NCBI GenBank assembly: GCA_964200075.2
Contig: CAXNAA020000212.1
Location: 1 to 24,280, forward strand
From: Sphacelaria rigidula
Taxonomy: Eukaryota; Phaeophyceae; Sphacelariales
Direction of reading: 5' to 3'
Length of the DNA stretch: 24,280 bases
Positions within the stretch are counted from its first letter, which is position 1; each line of letters begins with the position of its first letter. This document shows, piece after piece, positions 10,972 through 18,981 of the stretch. Made by a program: the position numbers and the translations under genes. Below the pieces are notes generated by a model. It saw only the letters and a program-made list of their open reading frames with translations, had not been told where the DNA came from and did not search any database.

Positions 10972-11191
10972 CAGGGTCTTACACGTTACACGTTCACGTT
11001 TCACGTTTCACGTTTCACGTCAAAAGTATAGCCAGGCTAGTAATGCGGTGGGGGACGGGGACCACGTGGGGAGCTATGTTCAAAAATCAACTGAAATCAG
11101 GGCTCCGGACTTTGTCCTCCACCGTATTACTAGCCTAGCTTAACTTTTGACGTGAAGCGTGAAACTTGAACGTGCAACGTGTAGGGCCCTG
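10972..11191. mobile_element. Complete 220-bp hAT-type MITE
   Basis: The element starts CAGGGTCTTACACGTT and its other end read on the minus strand starts CAGGGCCCTACACGTT. Inverted arms of roughly 80 bp continue through GACGTGAAA-like motifs and CTAGTAAT to near the centre. CAGGG ends plus the exact 8-bp direct repeat GAAATCAT on both sides are the hallmarks of the hAT superfamily. There is no coding capacity, so it would need a transposase from elsewhere. The left arm carries an extra TTTCACG unit that the right arm lacks, which points to slippage in that arm. Confidence 0.9.
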
Positions 11192-11199
11192 GAAATCAT
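11192..11199. repeat. Right 8-bp target-site duplication of hAT MITE
   Basis: Exact copy of GAAATCAT from 10964-10971, abutting the CCCTG end of the element. Confidence 0.85.
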
Positions 11200-12474
11200 G
11201 GTGTTTATGTACTTACCCGATACTGGTGCAGGGTTGCTCGATCTTCCTTTTCTTTTCGAAATTCAGAAATCACCGCACAGTAGTCAAGTCAGTGTGTTCG
11301 ACACAGGCTGTTCCAAGTCAAGGACCGAGTAGTGGCATGGTATCTGTAAGTTTGCCCGACGTCTGCCCCTTCCTTTACTTCACAGCACGAACGTAGCCCG
11401 GCCAAACCCCTCGCAAACGAATGCTCATGACTCTTGCATCAAGTTTTTTTTTCGTTGTCTTTACCCCTTGACCGCGCCCTCGCGCAAGATCACTCATTAT
11501 CGCCTATAGGCAGCGGAGCCGTACGTCTATTTTCGTGAATAAGTAGGCGTTTCCTTTACATCGCATTGTGCGTAGGAGAACCCCTGAACAGGTTGTTTGA
11601 GCCACGTCAAGTTTACGTACGAAAAGTCAAGTTTACGTTTGACTTCGTTGAGCCATTGTCGTCGGATGCATGATTTCATGCTCTGGAATTGGTGCCCGCT
11701 GGTAGCCACTACTGCTGCGGTATCCATAAACTATCTGCCTATGCTTCCGCAATCTCGGGACTTTCGACCAGGCGCTGGGACACATCTAGAATTTTTTCAT
11801 CCTGCACGCATGTGACGTTCTCTAAAATATATTTTTTCTGTACCCTTGCTGCTGTATCACGCATACAAAAATGTGTATCAGCGACGGAATTCAACGGTAC
11901 AGAACAGCCATCACTGTGCCATCGCTTTTCACTGCACCCTTTCTATTGCACCTCGTTTCTCGCTATACTCGATGGTCGAGCAGGCGAACAGATCGCAGCG
12001 ACTGCACGAAGAGCAAAACGCATGTCACTATTATGTGTGCTTCAATAGTTGAGGGACCGTCACAGTAACAGTGAAATGTGCCTCGACCGCCGCGTGGGCG
12101 GCACTGGGCGATTTCTAGGGAAGCATAGTAAATCATTCAACAAGCTTAACCATCAAAATGATGAACCCACTTCCTTCAGGCCTATTGCCCGATCTCGACA
12201 ATTCCTGAAAACGTACATGATTGATCGTGAGAACTTTCTTCAACGATCTACGAACCTACTTCCCCCCCTCGAAAAAGGCCCTTTCCTCAAGTCCCTGAAC
12301 TGTTAGCCGTCGACACCGGTTCGAGACAAAGCCGGCGGTCAATGGCTCAATATATTGCGAAGTATGAGGTTGTTCTTCATTGATTGTCAGTTCAACGCTA
12401 CCCAGAAAAAGATAGAAAGTAGATCCCGAAGTACCGGCATGTCTAGGTCTCCTCGGTCTAGTGCATGGCCGTGG
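11200..12474. other. Unassigned stretch
   Basis: A short direct repeat, GTCAAGTTTACGT, occurs twice within 11605-11640. ORFs are all under 120 codons and carry no recognised domain. The part after about 12300 may belong to the left flank of repeat R copy 1, but the similarity there is too weak to claim. Confidence 0.4.
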
Positions 12475-12700
12475 CGTCGGTTACAGCCGTTACTCCTGTC
12501 TCAACATGCGGCGTCATTCACACGCAAAACTCAATACACAGCGAGAAGGAGGCGCAGCTGGCTGAAGTCACGTCTTGTCACGGTGGAGGCCTTGCTGATA
12601 AACATAGTCTCCCCCAAAACGGCATCGGGGTGATCAGGATGTAAAAGAAAAAGTGTGTCGGGTATTGTTCACAGCCGTGGATGTCAGGGCCACGAGTCAA
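12475..12700 (+). repeat. Diverged repeat R, copy 1 (core)
   Basis: Shared blocks run in the same order as in 22008-22243 and 22894-23125: CGGTTACAGCC, ACTCCTGT, GCGTCATT, ACTCAATACACAG, an AGTCTCxCCCAxAACGGCAT block, and a GCCGTGGxTGTCA block. This copy lacks the tandem neighbour seen at 21.9-23.3 kb. Several of its blocks differ by small insertions, so it is an old copy. Its nature is unknown. Confidence 0.65.
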
Positions 12701-13036
12701 CTTCATGACAGTTCTCGTCGTTTCTAGGAATATATCGTCACACACAGGCTGTGCATCGGTAGCAATAAGCGACAAAATACATATCGGCGAGCATAGTGAG
12801 CATCTAGGCGAAGCTGAGGGAGCGCGCTTCGCGAACGCCAATCACCACACACACACCCGACTGGTGAAGGGGGCCCGCTTGAGGTCCCGCCGGAGAAAGG
12901 AAAAATGCGACGTTTTCGCTCCATATCTCATCAAAATTACTCCAAAGTGCGCCATCAAAACTGGTGATGTACAGGCAGCCGAACTCAACGAAAAATGTTA
13001 CCACATCATTTCTACGGCTCACTCGAGATGACCATG
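12701..13036. other. Unassigned stretch between repeat R copy 1 and the 250-bp element
   Basis: Open frames occur on both strands but show no domain. Some of them run on into the inverted-repeat element that follows, which marks them as chance ORFs. A short CA-rich patch lies at 12844-12856. Confidence 0.4.
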
Positions 13037-13040
13037 CGAG

Positions 13041-13290
13041 GACACTTTCTACGATAGCCCCCCCCCCCCCAAAAGTGCCTGGTTTGGGGAGGCAAAAACT
13101 TAACGTATATCGAGGTGGAAAAAGCCGAGCACAAAGAGGAGCTGGGGATTCCCACGCTTGGGTTCGTTCTCGCCAATGCCGCCCATATGAGGCGCTTCGT
13201 GAAGCCTGAACCCATACACCAGGCGCTGTATGGCCATTTTTTTGTGACACTTTCGGGCTGGTTTGGGGGAGGGCTATCGTAGAAAGTGTC
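13041..13290. mobile_element. Complete 250-bp inverted-repeat element (MITE)
   Basis: The first 20 bases, gacactttctacgatagccc, are matched 20 of 20 by the reverse complement of the last 20. A C-rich tract and a CCAAA-like motif follow on both arms. The tetranucleotide CGAG lies directly outside both ends (13037-13040 and 13291-13294) and looks like a 4-bp target duplication. The interior has no supported ORF. A 4-bp duplication other than TTAA is made by few DNA transposon groups (Sola and Ginger are examples); I do not recognise these termini, so the superfamily stays open. The perfect arms suggest fairly recent mobility. Confidence 0.85.
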
Positions 13291-13294
13291 CGAG

Positions 13295-14046
13295 GAAACT
13301 GGCGGTTCTGTCTGTTGACAAGAGGGACTGGATCTGTTGACAAGAGGGTATGAGCGTGCACATTCGGTGAAGAACCAACCTCACTGCCGTGTGCTTTTCA
13401 GTTTGTTGTGTGAAAAAGAGCTTATTTCATCGGAGAACCCACACACCACACACCGACAAGCAGATCTTACTGCGCTCACGTGCTCAACCAAAATATCTAC
13501 GGACTACCGGTGGTGCTGAATAACACGCCACTACGCCAGAGGATTCCGTGCTGTGTGCGAGCATCCGCCAACTGCCTGTCAAACACCAAGCACTAAGCAC
13601 CACACCCCACACACCACACAGCGTTGAAACTGTATGCGAGTATGGACTTCTTGAGCTCTGGCTTGACTCTCGTAACTTTTATGTCTACTTTGGTTTGCAG
13701 AGGTCCACCGCAGGCAGGGGCCGCATCCTGCTGCACACTCTCTTCATCGTCGGAGGTCATTGAGAGCTACAGGGGTGCGTAGTTGTGGTCCACAGCTGGA
13801 ATGTGAACGCGCCTGGGCGTCTGTGTGCTGTGTCGTAGTGCGAAGCACGGCACTGCCAACAAACTCCCCATTTCCCAGATTTTCACTCACTTATACTCTG
13901 TATAACACCCCCCAAAAGAAGGAGTGTCGGTCAAGCTATCGCTTCGACCTTTTTATATTTGGCACAATACATGTATATATACATATCGATAGCATCAAGT
14001 GTATCGGTAACCGTACATAGCCCTACACCATACACTGTGAATTGTA
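13295..14046. other. Unassigned stretch with CA-rich patches
   Basis: CA-rich simple sequence occurs near 13438-13456 and 13590-13620. The retroelement's 5' LTR would be expected toward the end of this interval, but I found no matching copy downstream of the element. No gene is supported. Confidence 0.4.
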
Positions 14047-14170
14047 CAGAGGGCCTGATATCGGCGTGTGGGTGGAAAGAAGGCCGTTTCAGCCATCCTG
14101 ACGTTAGTCAGAGCGTCGTTATGCCTCTCATGTTATTGATCAGCGCTTTGTCATACACACGAAATACAGT
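14047..14170 (+). repeat. Repeat R tail-like block, copy 1
   Basis: It aligns with 22570-22680 and 23180-23280 through GATATCGxxxTGTxGGT, a GGAxGGAxGCCG-type block, CATCCTGAC and CAxAGCGTxGT, with short gaps. In the other two places this block lies close to an R core. Here it is about 1.3 kb from core copy 1, with the 250-bp element and other sequence between. Confidence 0.55.
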
Positions 14171-14203
14171 CGTAGGTCTTGTACAGTATTGTGAATACCA
14201 GGG

Positions 14204-14216
14204 TGGATGCCGGTCC
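14204..14216 (+). promoter_or_regulatory. Candidate tRNA primer-binding site
   Basis: TGGATGCCGGTCC follows TACCA by three bases. The second leader copy has TACCA, three bases, then TGGATCCCGGTC at 21021. Primer-binding sites of LTR elements start with TGG just after the CA end of the LTR, so the position fits. The matching tRNA was not identified, and the upstream sequences of the two copies do not match as LTRs should. Confidence 0.3.
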
Positions 14217-14642
14217 TAACAACACCTACATGCGGCAGGCACCGTCTCCCACGCATTTGTTTCTGTCGCACTTTAAATCCCTCCCATTCCTCGGGACGAG
14301 TTCGTGTTCTCAAGGGATCAACTCATCTCTCTCCGGTACACGCCTTGCATTTTGGTCTCGCGGGTTGGATCAGCACATCCGCATCGCGTCAACTCTCGTC
14401 AAACAAACTCAGCCAACTAATTTTATTTACTCACGCACTCACGCTTTCGACGGTGGAAATCAGAGATGTATGCATAGTCCCTGGAACGTTCCCCATAGAC
14501 GTGATTCACCGTCACCTCAGGTCATCATGCATTTCTGTCACCAGATGGTCATACTCCGCGGATAGGTGAGGACCATCCCTCACCCCCCGCCGGCTGTTCA
14601 CTTCCTCCATTCTCGTCCTTACACGAGACCTCGTCCAGCTCT

Positions 14643-15126
14643 ATGCACATACACACAAACACTACAATGAACACACCTCGCCCCCGTGGCTCACCGCCCG
14701 CGACCCACGAGGTTACTGTCCCTACTGTCCAGGGGTGTGAGCCTCCGTTGGCGTCAACGGTCGGACGGACCTACGCAACCCACCGTCACTCCTGTATAGT
14801 ACAGTCAGAAAAGTGCAGACGGTACCCCTTCCTACACGTGGCCACCCAACAGTACACCGTGGATCACTCCGACCACTGGACAGCTGTCGACGAGCACGGC
14901 AACGAACCCTGCGTCCAACACAAGAAGGAGGGAAAGCGGCCTACGCCCCCACGCAACCTACGCTCACGATCTAGCAGTGATGACTTCGCCCAGGAAGTGG
15001 TGGCAAATGGAGCCGTGAACCCACAACCCCCTCCACCGATCTACCTTCCACCACCAAATATAACCAAGACAGCTCGCCTCGCCATTGCCGAAAATCCCCA
15101 CGAGTCACCCTACCCGGCTCAAAAAA
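14643..15126 (+). pseudogene. Gag-like N-terminal region, interrupted
   Basis: An open frame of about 160 codons starts at ATG 14643, with another ATG at 14667, and runs into the fold-back element at 15127. The product is rich in Pro, Thr and Ser. It has a basic stretch (KKEGKRPTPPRNLRSRSSS) and a PPPP segment, but no zinc knuckle. I call it gag-like only from its place between the leader and the pol region. In the leader copy at 21.3 kb the homologous start ATG reads ACA and a stop follows about 30 codons later, so neither copy is intact. Confidence 0.5.
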
Positions 15127-15544
15127 CGGGATCTTTCAAATTGGGGATGAGAAACCCGGAGAATGAAAATCTTTGTATCCACACCAAATCTTTGAAATAT
15201 GGTTCCATGTCTTCACCTACTGGTAGCTATTGATAACTGCTACGCGCCATAGAAATTTGGATTTCGATCCTCGAAATGCTGGGGTCCGAAGTGAAAAACC
15301 AATTTCGGAACCGTTTTGGCGCCCGTTCGGACACCCGATATTCCCCAAAATTGGTTTTTCACTTCGGACCCCAACATTTCGGTGGTCGAAATCCGAATTT
15401 CTATGGTATGTAGCAGTTATCAATAGCTACCAGTAGGTGAAGAAACGGAGCCATATTTCAAAGTTTTGGTGTGGATACGAAGATTTTCTTTCTCCGGGTT
15501 TCTCATCCCAAATAAAAGGTCCATCCCTAATTTGTAAAATCCCG
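15127..15544. mobile_element. 418-bp fold-back element nested in the retroelement
   Basis: Two arms of about 180 bp are inverted copies of each other around a short centre at 15309-15344. Landmarks in order are CGGGATCTTTCAAATT, GGGATGAGAAACCCGGAG, TTTGGTGTGGATAC (in the right arm), AGTAGGTGAAG, TAGCTATTGATAACTGCTA, and GGGGTCCGAAGTGAAAAACC. The outer ends match as CGGGAT/ATCCCG, and the right arm holds an 18-bp duplication near 15511-15528. No target duplication is obvious. It splits the gag-like frame, so it inserted after the retroelement. The transcript would fold into a long hairpin. No transposase is encoded. Confidence 0.87.
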
Positions 15545-16054
15545 TGTTTCCACCGTCCACAGGGGTTGGAACCACCCATCGTCTATTACTGCTCCTCTTC
15601 CCTCAGGAGCGACTCCGTCCACATCTTGGACCCCACCGTCCTGACAAGTGCAGTTCACCGTTCCATCGTCCTCCATGCCTACGCAACCATCGGTTGTGGC
15701 CCTGATTGCCAACCATGAACGTCTCAATACTACATGTGGGTGATCGCCGATTCAGCACTGGCCAGGCGAGCGAATGGAGAGGTCTCCGAGTTCACACCAG
15801 AAGCTCAAGAAACGTGGAAAATTTTGGCAAGAAATGATCCTTCGTCCATAACCTCCGAGCATGGTTCTTCTATAAGGGGGTACCTCAGTCACGTCTGTGG
15901 AACCAATAACACTCAATTCGCCCAAGTACTGAACGAACCCGAAGAATGTACCATTAGTGCAGCTGATACCCACCGTGTCACAAGATTGGATGGTTTGCCC
16001 AACGCAGATGTGCCAGACACCATGGCAAAGTACTGTCTCGCAACCGTTCTCTAA
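15545..16054 (+). pseudogene. Retroelement gag/protease-zone remnant
   Basis: One plus frame is open from the end of the fold-back element to 16054 with a single stop at 15716-15718. It holds about 168 codons. The protein sequence (for example EFTPEAQETWKILARNDPSS, then VTRLDGLPNADVPD) shows no family signature I can name, and no aspartic protease DTG/DSG motif. It lies between the gag-like part and reverse transcriptase, where capsid/nucleocapsid and protease normally sit. A frame change follows at about 16054. Confidence 0.45.
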
Positions 16055-16322
16055 AAAACAAAAGTACCGTCCCGGTGATGAGGCGAGAGCGGATCGACCT
16101 TTGATATTTTTGCCCTCATCTGTAATGGCTCGTGCCATACAACCTTTGAACAACAAATGGCGAGGCAGATGGGCTGGAAATGGGATTTGTCCGATGATGA
16201 CGGCATAAAAGGCTCGTTTATCCCACCCTCGAACCGAGAAGAACTCAGCAAAGCAATGTTGGAACCACCACAATAATGCCAATAAACTCGGTTGAGGAAC
16301 GCACAATGTGTCTCGCTTCGTA
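16055..16322 (+). pseudogene. Linker to reverse transcriptase, eroded
   Basis: Short frames with frequent stops. One stretch, MARQMGWKWDLSDDDGIKGS (from 16158), is clean and continues to IPPSNREELSKAM. The block that normally precedes the RT fingers and carries the first catalytic aspartate (a D-L-x-x-G-Y-x-Q-type motif) is not visible, so part of RT appears deleted or rewritten here. Confidence 0.4.
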
Positions 16323-16634
16323 CAAACTGCATTCGTCACTGAACATGGAAAATATGCCTTGAGTCGTCTCCCATTTGGCATGGTATGAGCACCATAGCTT
16401 TTTGAACGTGGCATGTCCATGGATCTGGGGCACATTGGTCTAGATCACTGAATCCCGTATTACATAGGCGACCTCGTTTGCCTCAGCGTTACATTCCATG
16501 AACATCCCAAATCCCTCCGACGTACACCTGCAGCTCCACAAGCAGAAGGCTTGACTCTGAAACCGAGCAAACTCCGCTTTAGTACAAAACAGGTCGCATA
16601 CATACATCATGTCATCACAGCAGAGGGTATTTGA
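16323..16634 (+). pseudogene. Reverse transcriptase domain, inactivated
   Basis: A single frame carries, in order, TAFVTEHGKYALSRLPFGM (the T-A-F-V-T..G.Y....MPFG block), AP-x-LFERGM, a YIGDL segment where the Y-x-D-D catalytic box belongs, TFHEH, and GLTLKPSKLRFSTKQVAYIHH followed by VITAEGI. All of these are standard steps of gypsy-type RT. There are three internal stops (near 16386, 16395 and 16449) and a final stop at 16632. The first Asp of the YxDD box reads Gly, which would abolish polymerisation even without the stops. The frame is lost at a 25-bp duplication at its end. Confidence 0.88.
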
Positions 16635-16661
16635 GCTCATTACAGCAGAGGGTGTTTGAGT
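16612..16661 (+). repeat. 25-bp tandem duplication within RT
   Basis: Two adjacent 25-bp units (16612-16636 and 16637-16661) match at 22 of 25 positions. They encode the VITAEG motif of RT. Because 25 is not a multiple of three, the duplication shifts the frame. Reading from the second unit in the original frame gives GKDRIRAIHYSPTP, the expected next block. Confidence 0.85.
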
Positions 16662-17401
16662 TGGGAAAGATCGTATTCGAGCTATCCACTATTCACCCAC
16701 ACCGTCCTAAAGAAGTATGTTCCGTCCTAGATTTAGTGGATTTCGTCCGTCGGTTTATCAAAGACTACGCCGACATTACCGCGTCCCTTGAACTCACTTG
16801 CAGAGACCTCGCTAACAAGTACCATCTCTAAAACTCTTGGGGGACAGAGCAGCATACAGCTTTTGACCACATCAGGCGAGTATCAAGTTCGGCTCCCGTA
16901 CTAAACTTCCCTCAGTTGTTCCGAGAATTTGTCATCCACGGCGATGCGTACGACCTGGAGGTCAGCAGTTTCAGTGCCAATGCCTGCGGGAATATTTCCA
17001 AATCAAACGATATCGATTATCATTGCGTACTTCTCGAAGCAACTTCACCGTCACTATAAAGACTAACAATGAGAGAGTGTTGTGGACTCGACTGGTTCCC
17101 ACTCCACTGATGAGCACACCTTTGGGATAACCACTTCACATGTTGTACCCAACATCAGGCCCTCACGCACCTGTATCATATGCAAGATACAAGCATTATC
17201 TTGACTTATTGGTCCATCCAATTGCAGATTATCGACTTCACTGTCAAGTATGTGCCTGGCGAATGGCATATCGTGCCTGATGCACTATCCCGCCTGTTTG
17301 GTGACACGAACGTCGATAAAACTCCGCTCTATCCGAGGCTGGCAGCAAACTGCGGAAACATCCCCGATAATCGGCTAAATCTCCCACTGTCACCTCAATA
17401 A
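16662..17401 (+). pseudogene. RT connection and RNase H region
   Basis: In one frame (about 16640-17059, one stop at 16829) there is KEVCSVLDLVDFVRRFIKDYADI, matching the F-L-G-L-x-x-Y-R-R-F-I-x-D-Y-A block (Leu-Asp in place of Leu-Gly), then TAFDHIRR, SAPVLNFPQLFREFVIHGDA, which is the start of RNase H. A second frame (17123-17401) gives QHQALTHLYHMQD and then FTVKYVPGEWHIVPDALSRL, the conserved RNase H end (Y-x-P-G-x-x-x-x-x-A-D-A-L-S-R, with Pro for Ala before the Asp). The usual TDAS appears as GDAY. The piece between 17060 and 17122 is out of frame. Confidence 0.85.
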
Positions 17402-17900
17402 CTTGAAGGATCAGCTCACAAGCTAGATAGCACCCTACCCGTCGAGAGTGATCGCGAATTGTTTGCCGGCGTCGTGTGCGTCGTTTCCATTATAAATACC
17501 GCACAATTCGCAATCAAACAACGTGAATAACTCGGCTTATACTTTGAGGATCTGAAGTCGCCTGAATCGCCGCCGTTGGTCCCTAAATAAACCAAGCATA
17601 CCACGAGCAACTTTTTTCTCCTCCGAAACATACTTCTCCAATCCTGTGTGCCAGGAAATTTCCGGAAGTGTAGAGACTTCCGCGATAAAGTTGTCCCCAA
17701 GAAACTACGCCAACTCGTCATAAAAGGGAGCGATGACCTACCGTCGTCTGGTGGTCATCTCGAGATTGATGCTGGTGGACAACGATACAAGCGGGTAATA
17801 GTTGCCACTTCGAACAGTGTCAACCTTGTGAACATCGTTAATCCCCGAGCCGTCCACCAACATTGTCCATCGGTCATCGGCCCACCACCACCCCGTTTCA
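17402..17900 (+). pseudogene. Linker and zinc-binding region of integrase, eroded
   Basis: From 17648 one frame reads VVPKKLRQLVIKGSDDLPSS and then GGHLEIDAGG. The normal H-D-x-x-x-x-G-H-L-G pattern is recognisable, but the first His is Ser-Asp and the last Gly is Glu. The expected C-x-x-C pair is not clear. The preceding 250 bp, including a short frame DSTLPVESDRELFAGVV, is the usual variable linker between RNase H and integrase and is broken by stops. Confidence 0.6.
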
Positions 17901-18458
17901 GTGCGGTGCAGTCGACCTCGTAAAATAGATTATTTCGGGAGGAGCCGCTTCGTCCTGTCCGTCATTGACTACCTGACACTGACTGCCATTCCGGACGAAA
18001 AAACAGTCCCGGTAGCTTGCAACATAGCCAAGCATGTATTGTCCACCCTTGGCCCACCGGAAACCCTACACTCTGACCAGGACATCGAGTTTGAAAACCA
18101 ACTCGTCAAAAACCTACAGTCAATGTGCGGGTACAAGAAAGCTTGCACTTCCTCATATCGTCCCTTGTGAAATTGGAAACGCGTCCACAGTTCAGCACAC
18201 ATGTTGGAGATATATAGCAATGTAGTATGAAGAGATTGGACAGATATTTACCGCAACACAGCGTAGTCAACAAGCCTACACGAAAAGCCCCAGTCTCTCG
18301 TGTTCGGTCGCCCCGCCGTTTTACCTGTTGATGTGATACTAGGAGTACCATCCACGTCAGCACCCCAGCCATCCCTCGGCTACACACATGAAACCGTCCA
18401 CAACCTCCAACTCACCGTGAGTAGGCCAAAACGAATCTCGAAAAAAAAGGCACAATAA
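17901..18458 (+). pseudogene. Integrase core and C-terminal half, inactivated
   Basis: A single frame of 185 codons with stops at about 18168, 18222 and 18270 carries the DDE integrase core. First comes KIDYFGRSRFVLSVIDYLT (first Asp kept), then LGPPETLHSDQDIEFENQLV (second Asp kept; the usual G after SDQ is D). Next is TSSYRP followed by NWKRVHSSAHMLEIYSNVV, where the third catalytic residue, normally Glu before R-V-H-S, is Lys. The C-terminal part SLHEKPQSLVFGRPAVLPVD matches the T-x-x-x-P-x-x-L-x-F-G-R-x-A-x-L-P-x-D block. The enzyme would join host DNA but cannot work here. Confidence 0.9.
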
Positions 18459-18763
18459 CGAGTCAACGGTGAAAAACTGTCCTTCCCCGAATTCGTTCTG
18501 AGTAAGCAAGTTTTGATTAATTGTCCTTATTCTGAAAGTGACTGGCCTAACCGTAAGCAAAATAGTCCATGTACACAGCTCGTAAACCGGTCACAGTCTG
18601 CTATCGCCCGTCCTCTATCGGGTCACGATAGTAAAGAGAGCGAGCTGTTAGAGATCAACGTCCATCGGTGTATGAAGTGATATCCTGCCCGATCGTCCTC
18701 GTCCATCACAAGCGTGGGAGCCTTAGATGATATTTACCTGTGCCCCACGCTGCCCCCGTCCCC
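18459..18763 (+). pseudogene. Integrase C-terminal tail remnant
   Basis: A frame from 18465 gives KLSFPEFVLSKQVLINCPYS and later LLEINVHRCMK before a stop at about 18678, continuing to 18769. The last motif resembles the V-H-V-x-R-x-K that closes the integrase C-terminal domain in gypsy elements. Similarity is patchy, and I rely on position as well as motif. Confidence 0.6.
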
Positions 18764-18981
18764 GATCTAAAAGGTAAACGCATATATATTGAAATGGACG
18801 CCTTCAGAATCGAAGGGATAGATGGGAACAGACGTGGTATTCGCGCAGCGTCCGTCAACAACTTCCAATTAACGTGATGTTCAAAGCTTACCCTCCAAGC
18901 TGTGGCATGTGGGGACTCGTCTCCATCCTACCTCAATGTCCAGACACGATCGCATTTCCTCGCGAGGATATTTCAGCATGA
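18764..18981 (+). pseudogene. Chromodomain-like C-terminus of the polyprotein
   Basis: YIEMDAFRIEGI (18781 onward) is followed after a +1 shift near 18872 by VMFKAYPPSCGMWGLVSILP and CPDTIAF, ending at TGA 18979-18981. Chromodomains read roughly Y-x-V-E-x-I-L ... F-L-V-K-W-x-G-Y-P-x-x-x-x-T-W-E-P-x-x-x-L. Here FKAYPP...MWGLVSIL fits with Gly-Leu in place of Glu-Pro. A chromodomain after integrase defines chromoviruses and targets integration to marked chromatin. The aromatic cage cannot be judged in this copy. Confidence 0.55.

Larger units (their letters stand above)
14197..18981 (+). mobile_element. Decayed Ty3/gypsy (chromovirus-like) retrotransposon
   Basis: Domains occur in the Ty3/gypsy order: gag-like, reverse transcriptase, RT connection and RNase H, zinc-binding region and integrase, then a chromodomain-like end. 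Integrase after RNase H is diagnostic of gypsy as opposed to copia. The reading frame is broken by many stops and shifts, and the first RT catalytic block is missing. LTRs were not found. A possible LTR end (TACCA), a 3-nt spacer and a TGG-starting primer-binding site lie at 14196-14216, a layout repeated at 21013-21032. The start and end given are the limits of recognisable sequence. The element is not autonomous. Confidence 0.88.

Noticed and set aside
12300-12330. Possible tRNA B box (GGTTCGAGAC)
   Set aside because: The surrounding sequence does not fold into acceptor or anticodon arms.
12804-13361. 185-codon minus-strand open frame
   Set aside because: It reads straight through the 250-bp inverted-repeat element and its C-tract, so it cannot be an old conserved gene.
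15752-16435. 227-codon minus-strand open frame
   Set aside because: It lies antisense to the retroelement's gag-RT region, whose motifs are clear on the plus strand. Its own product resembles no family.
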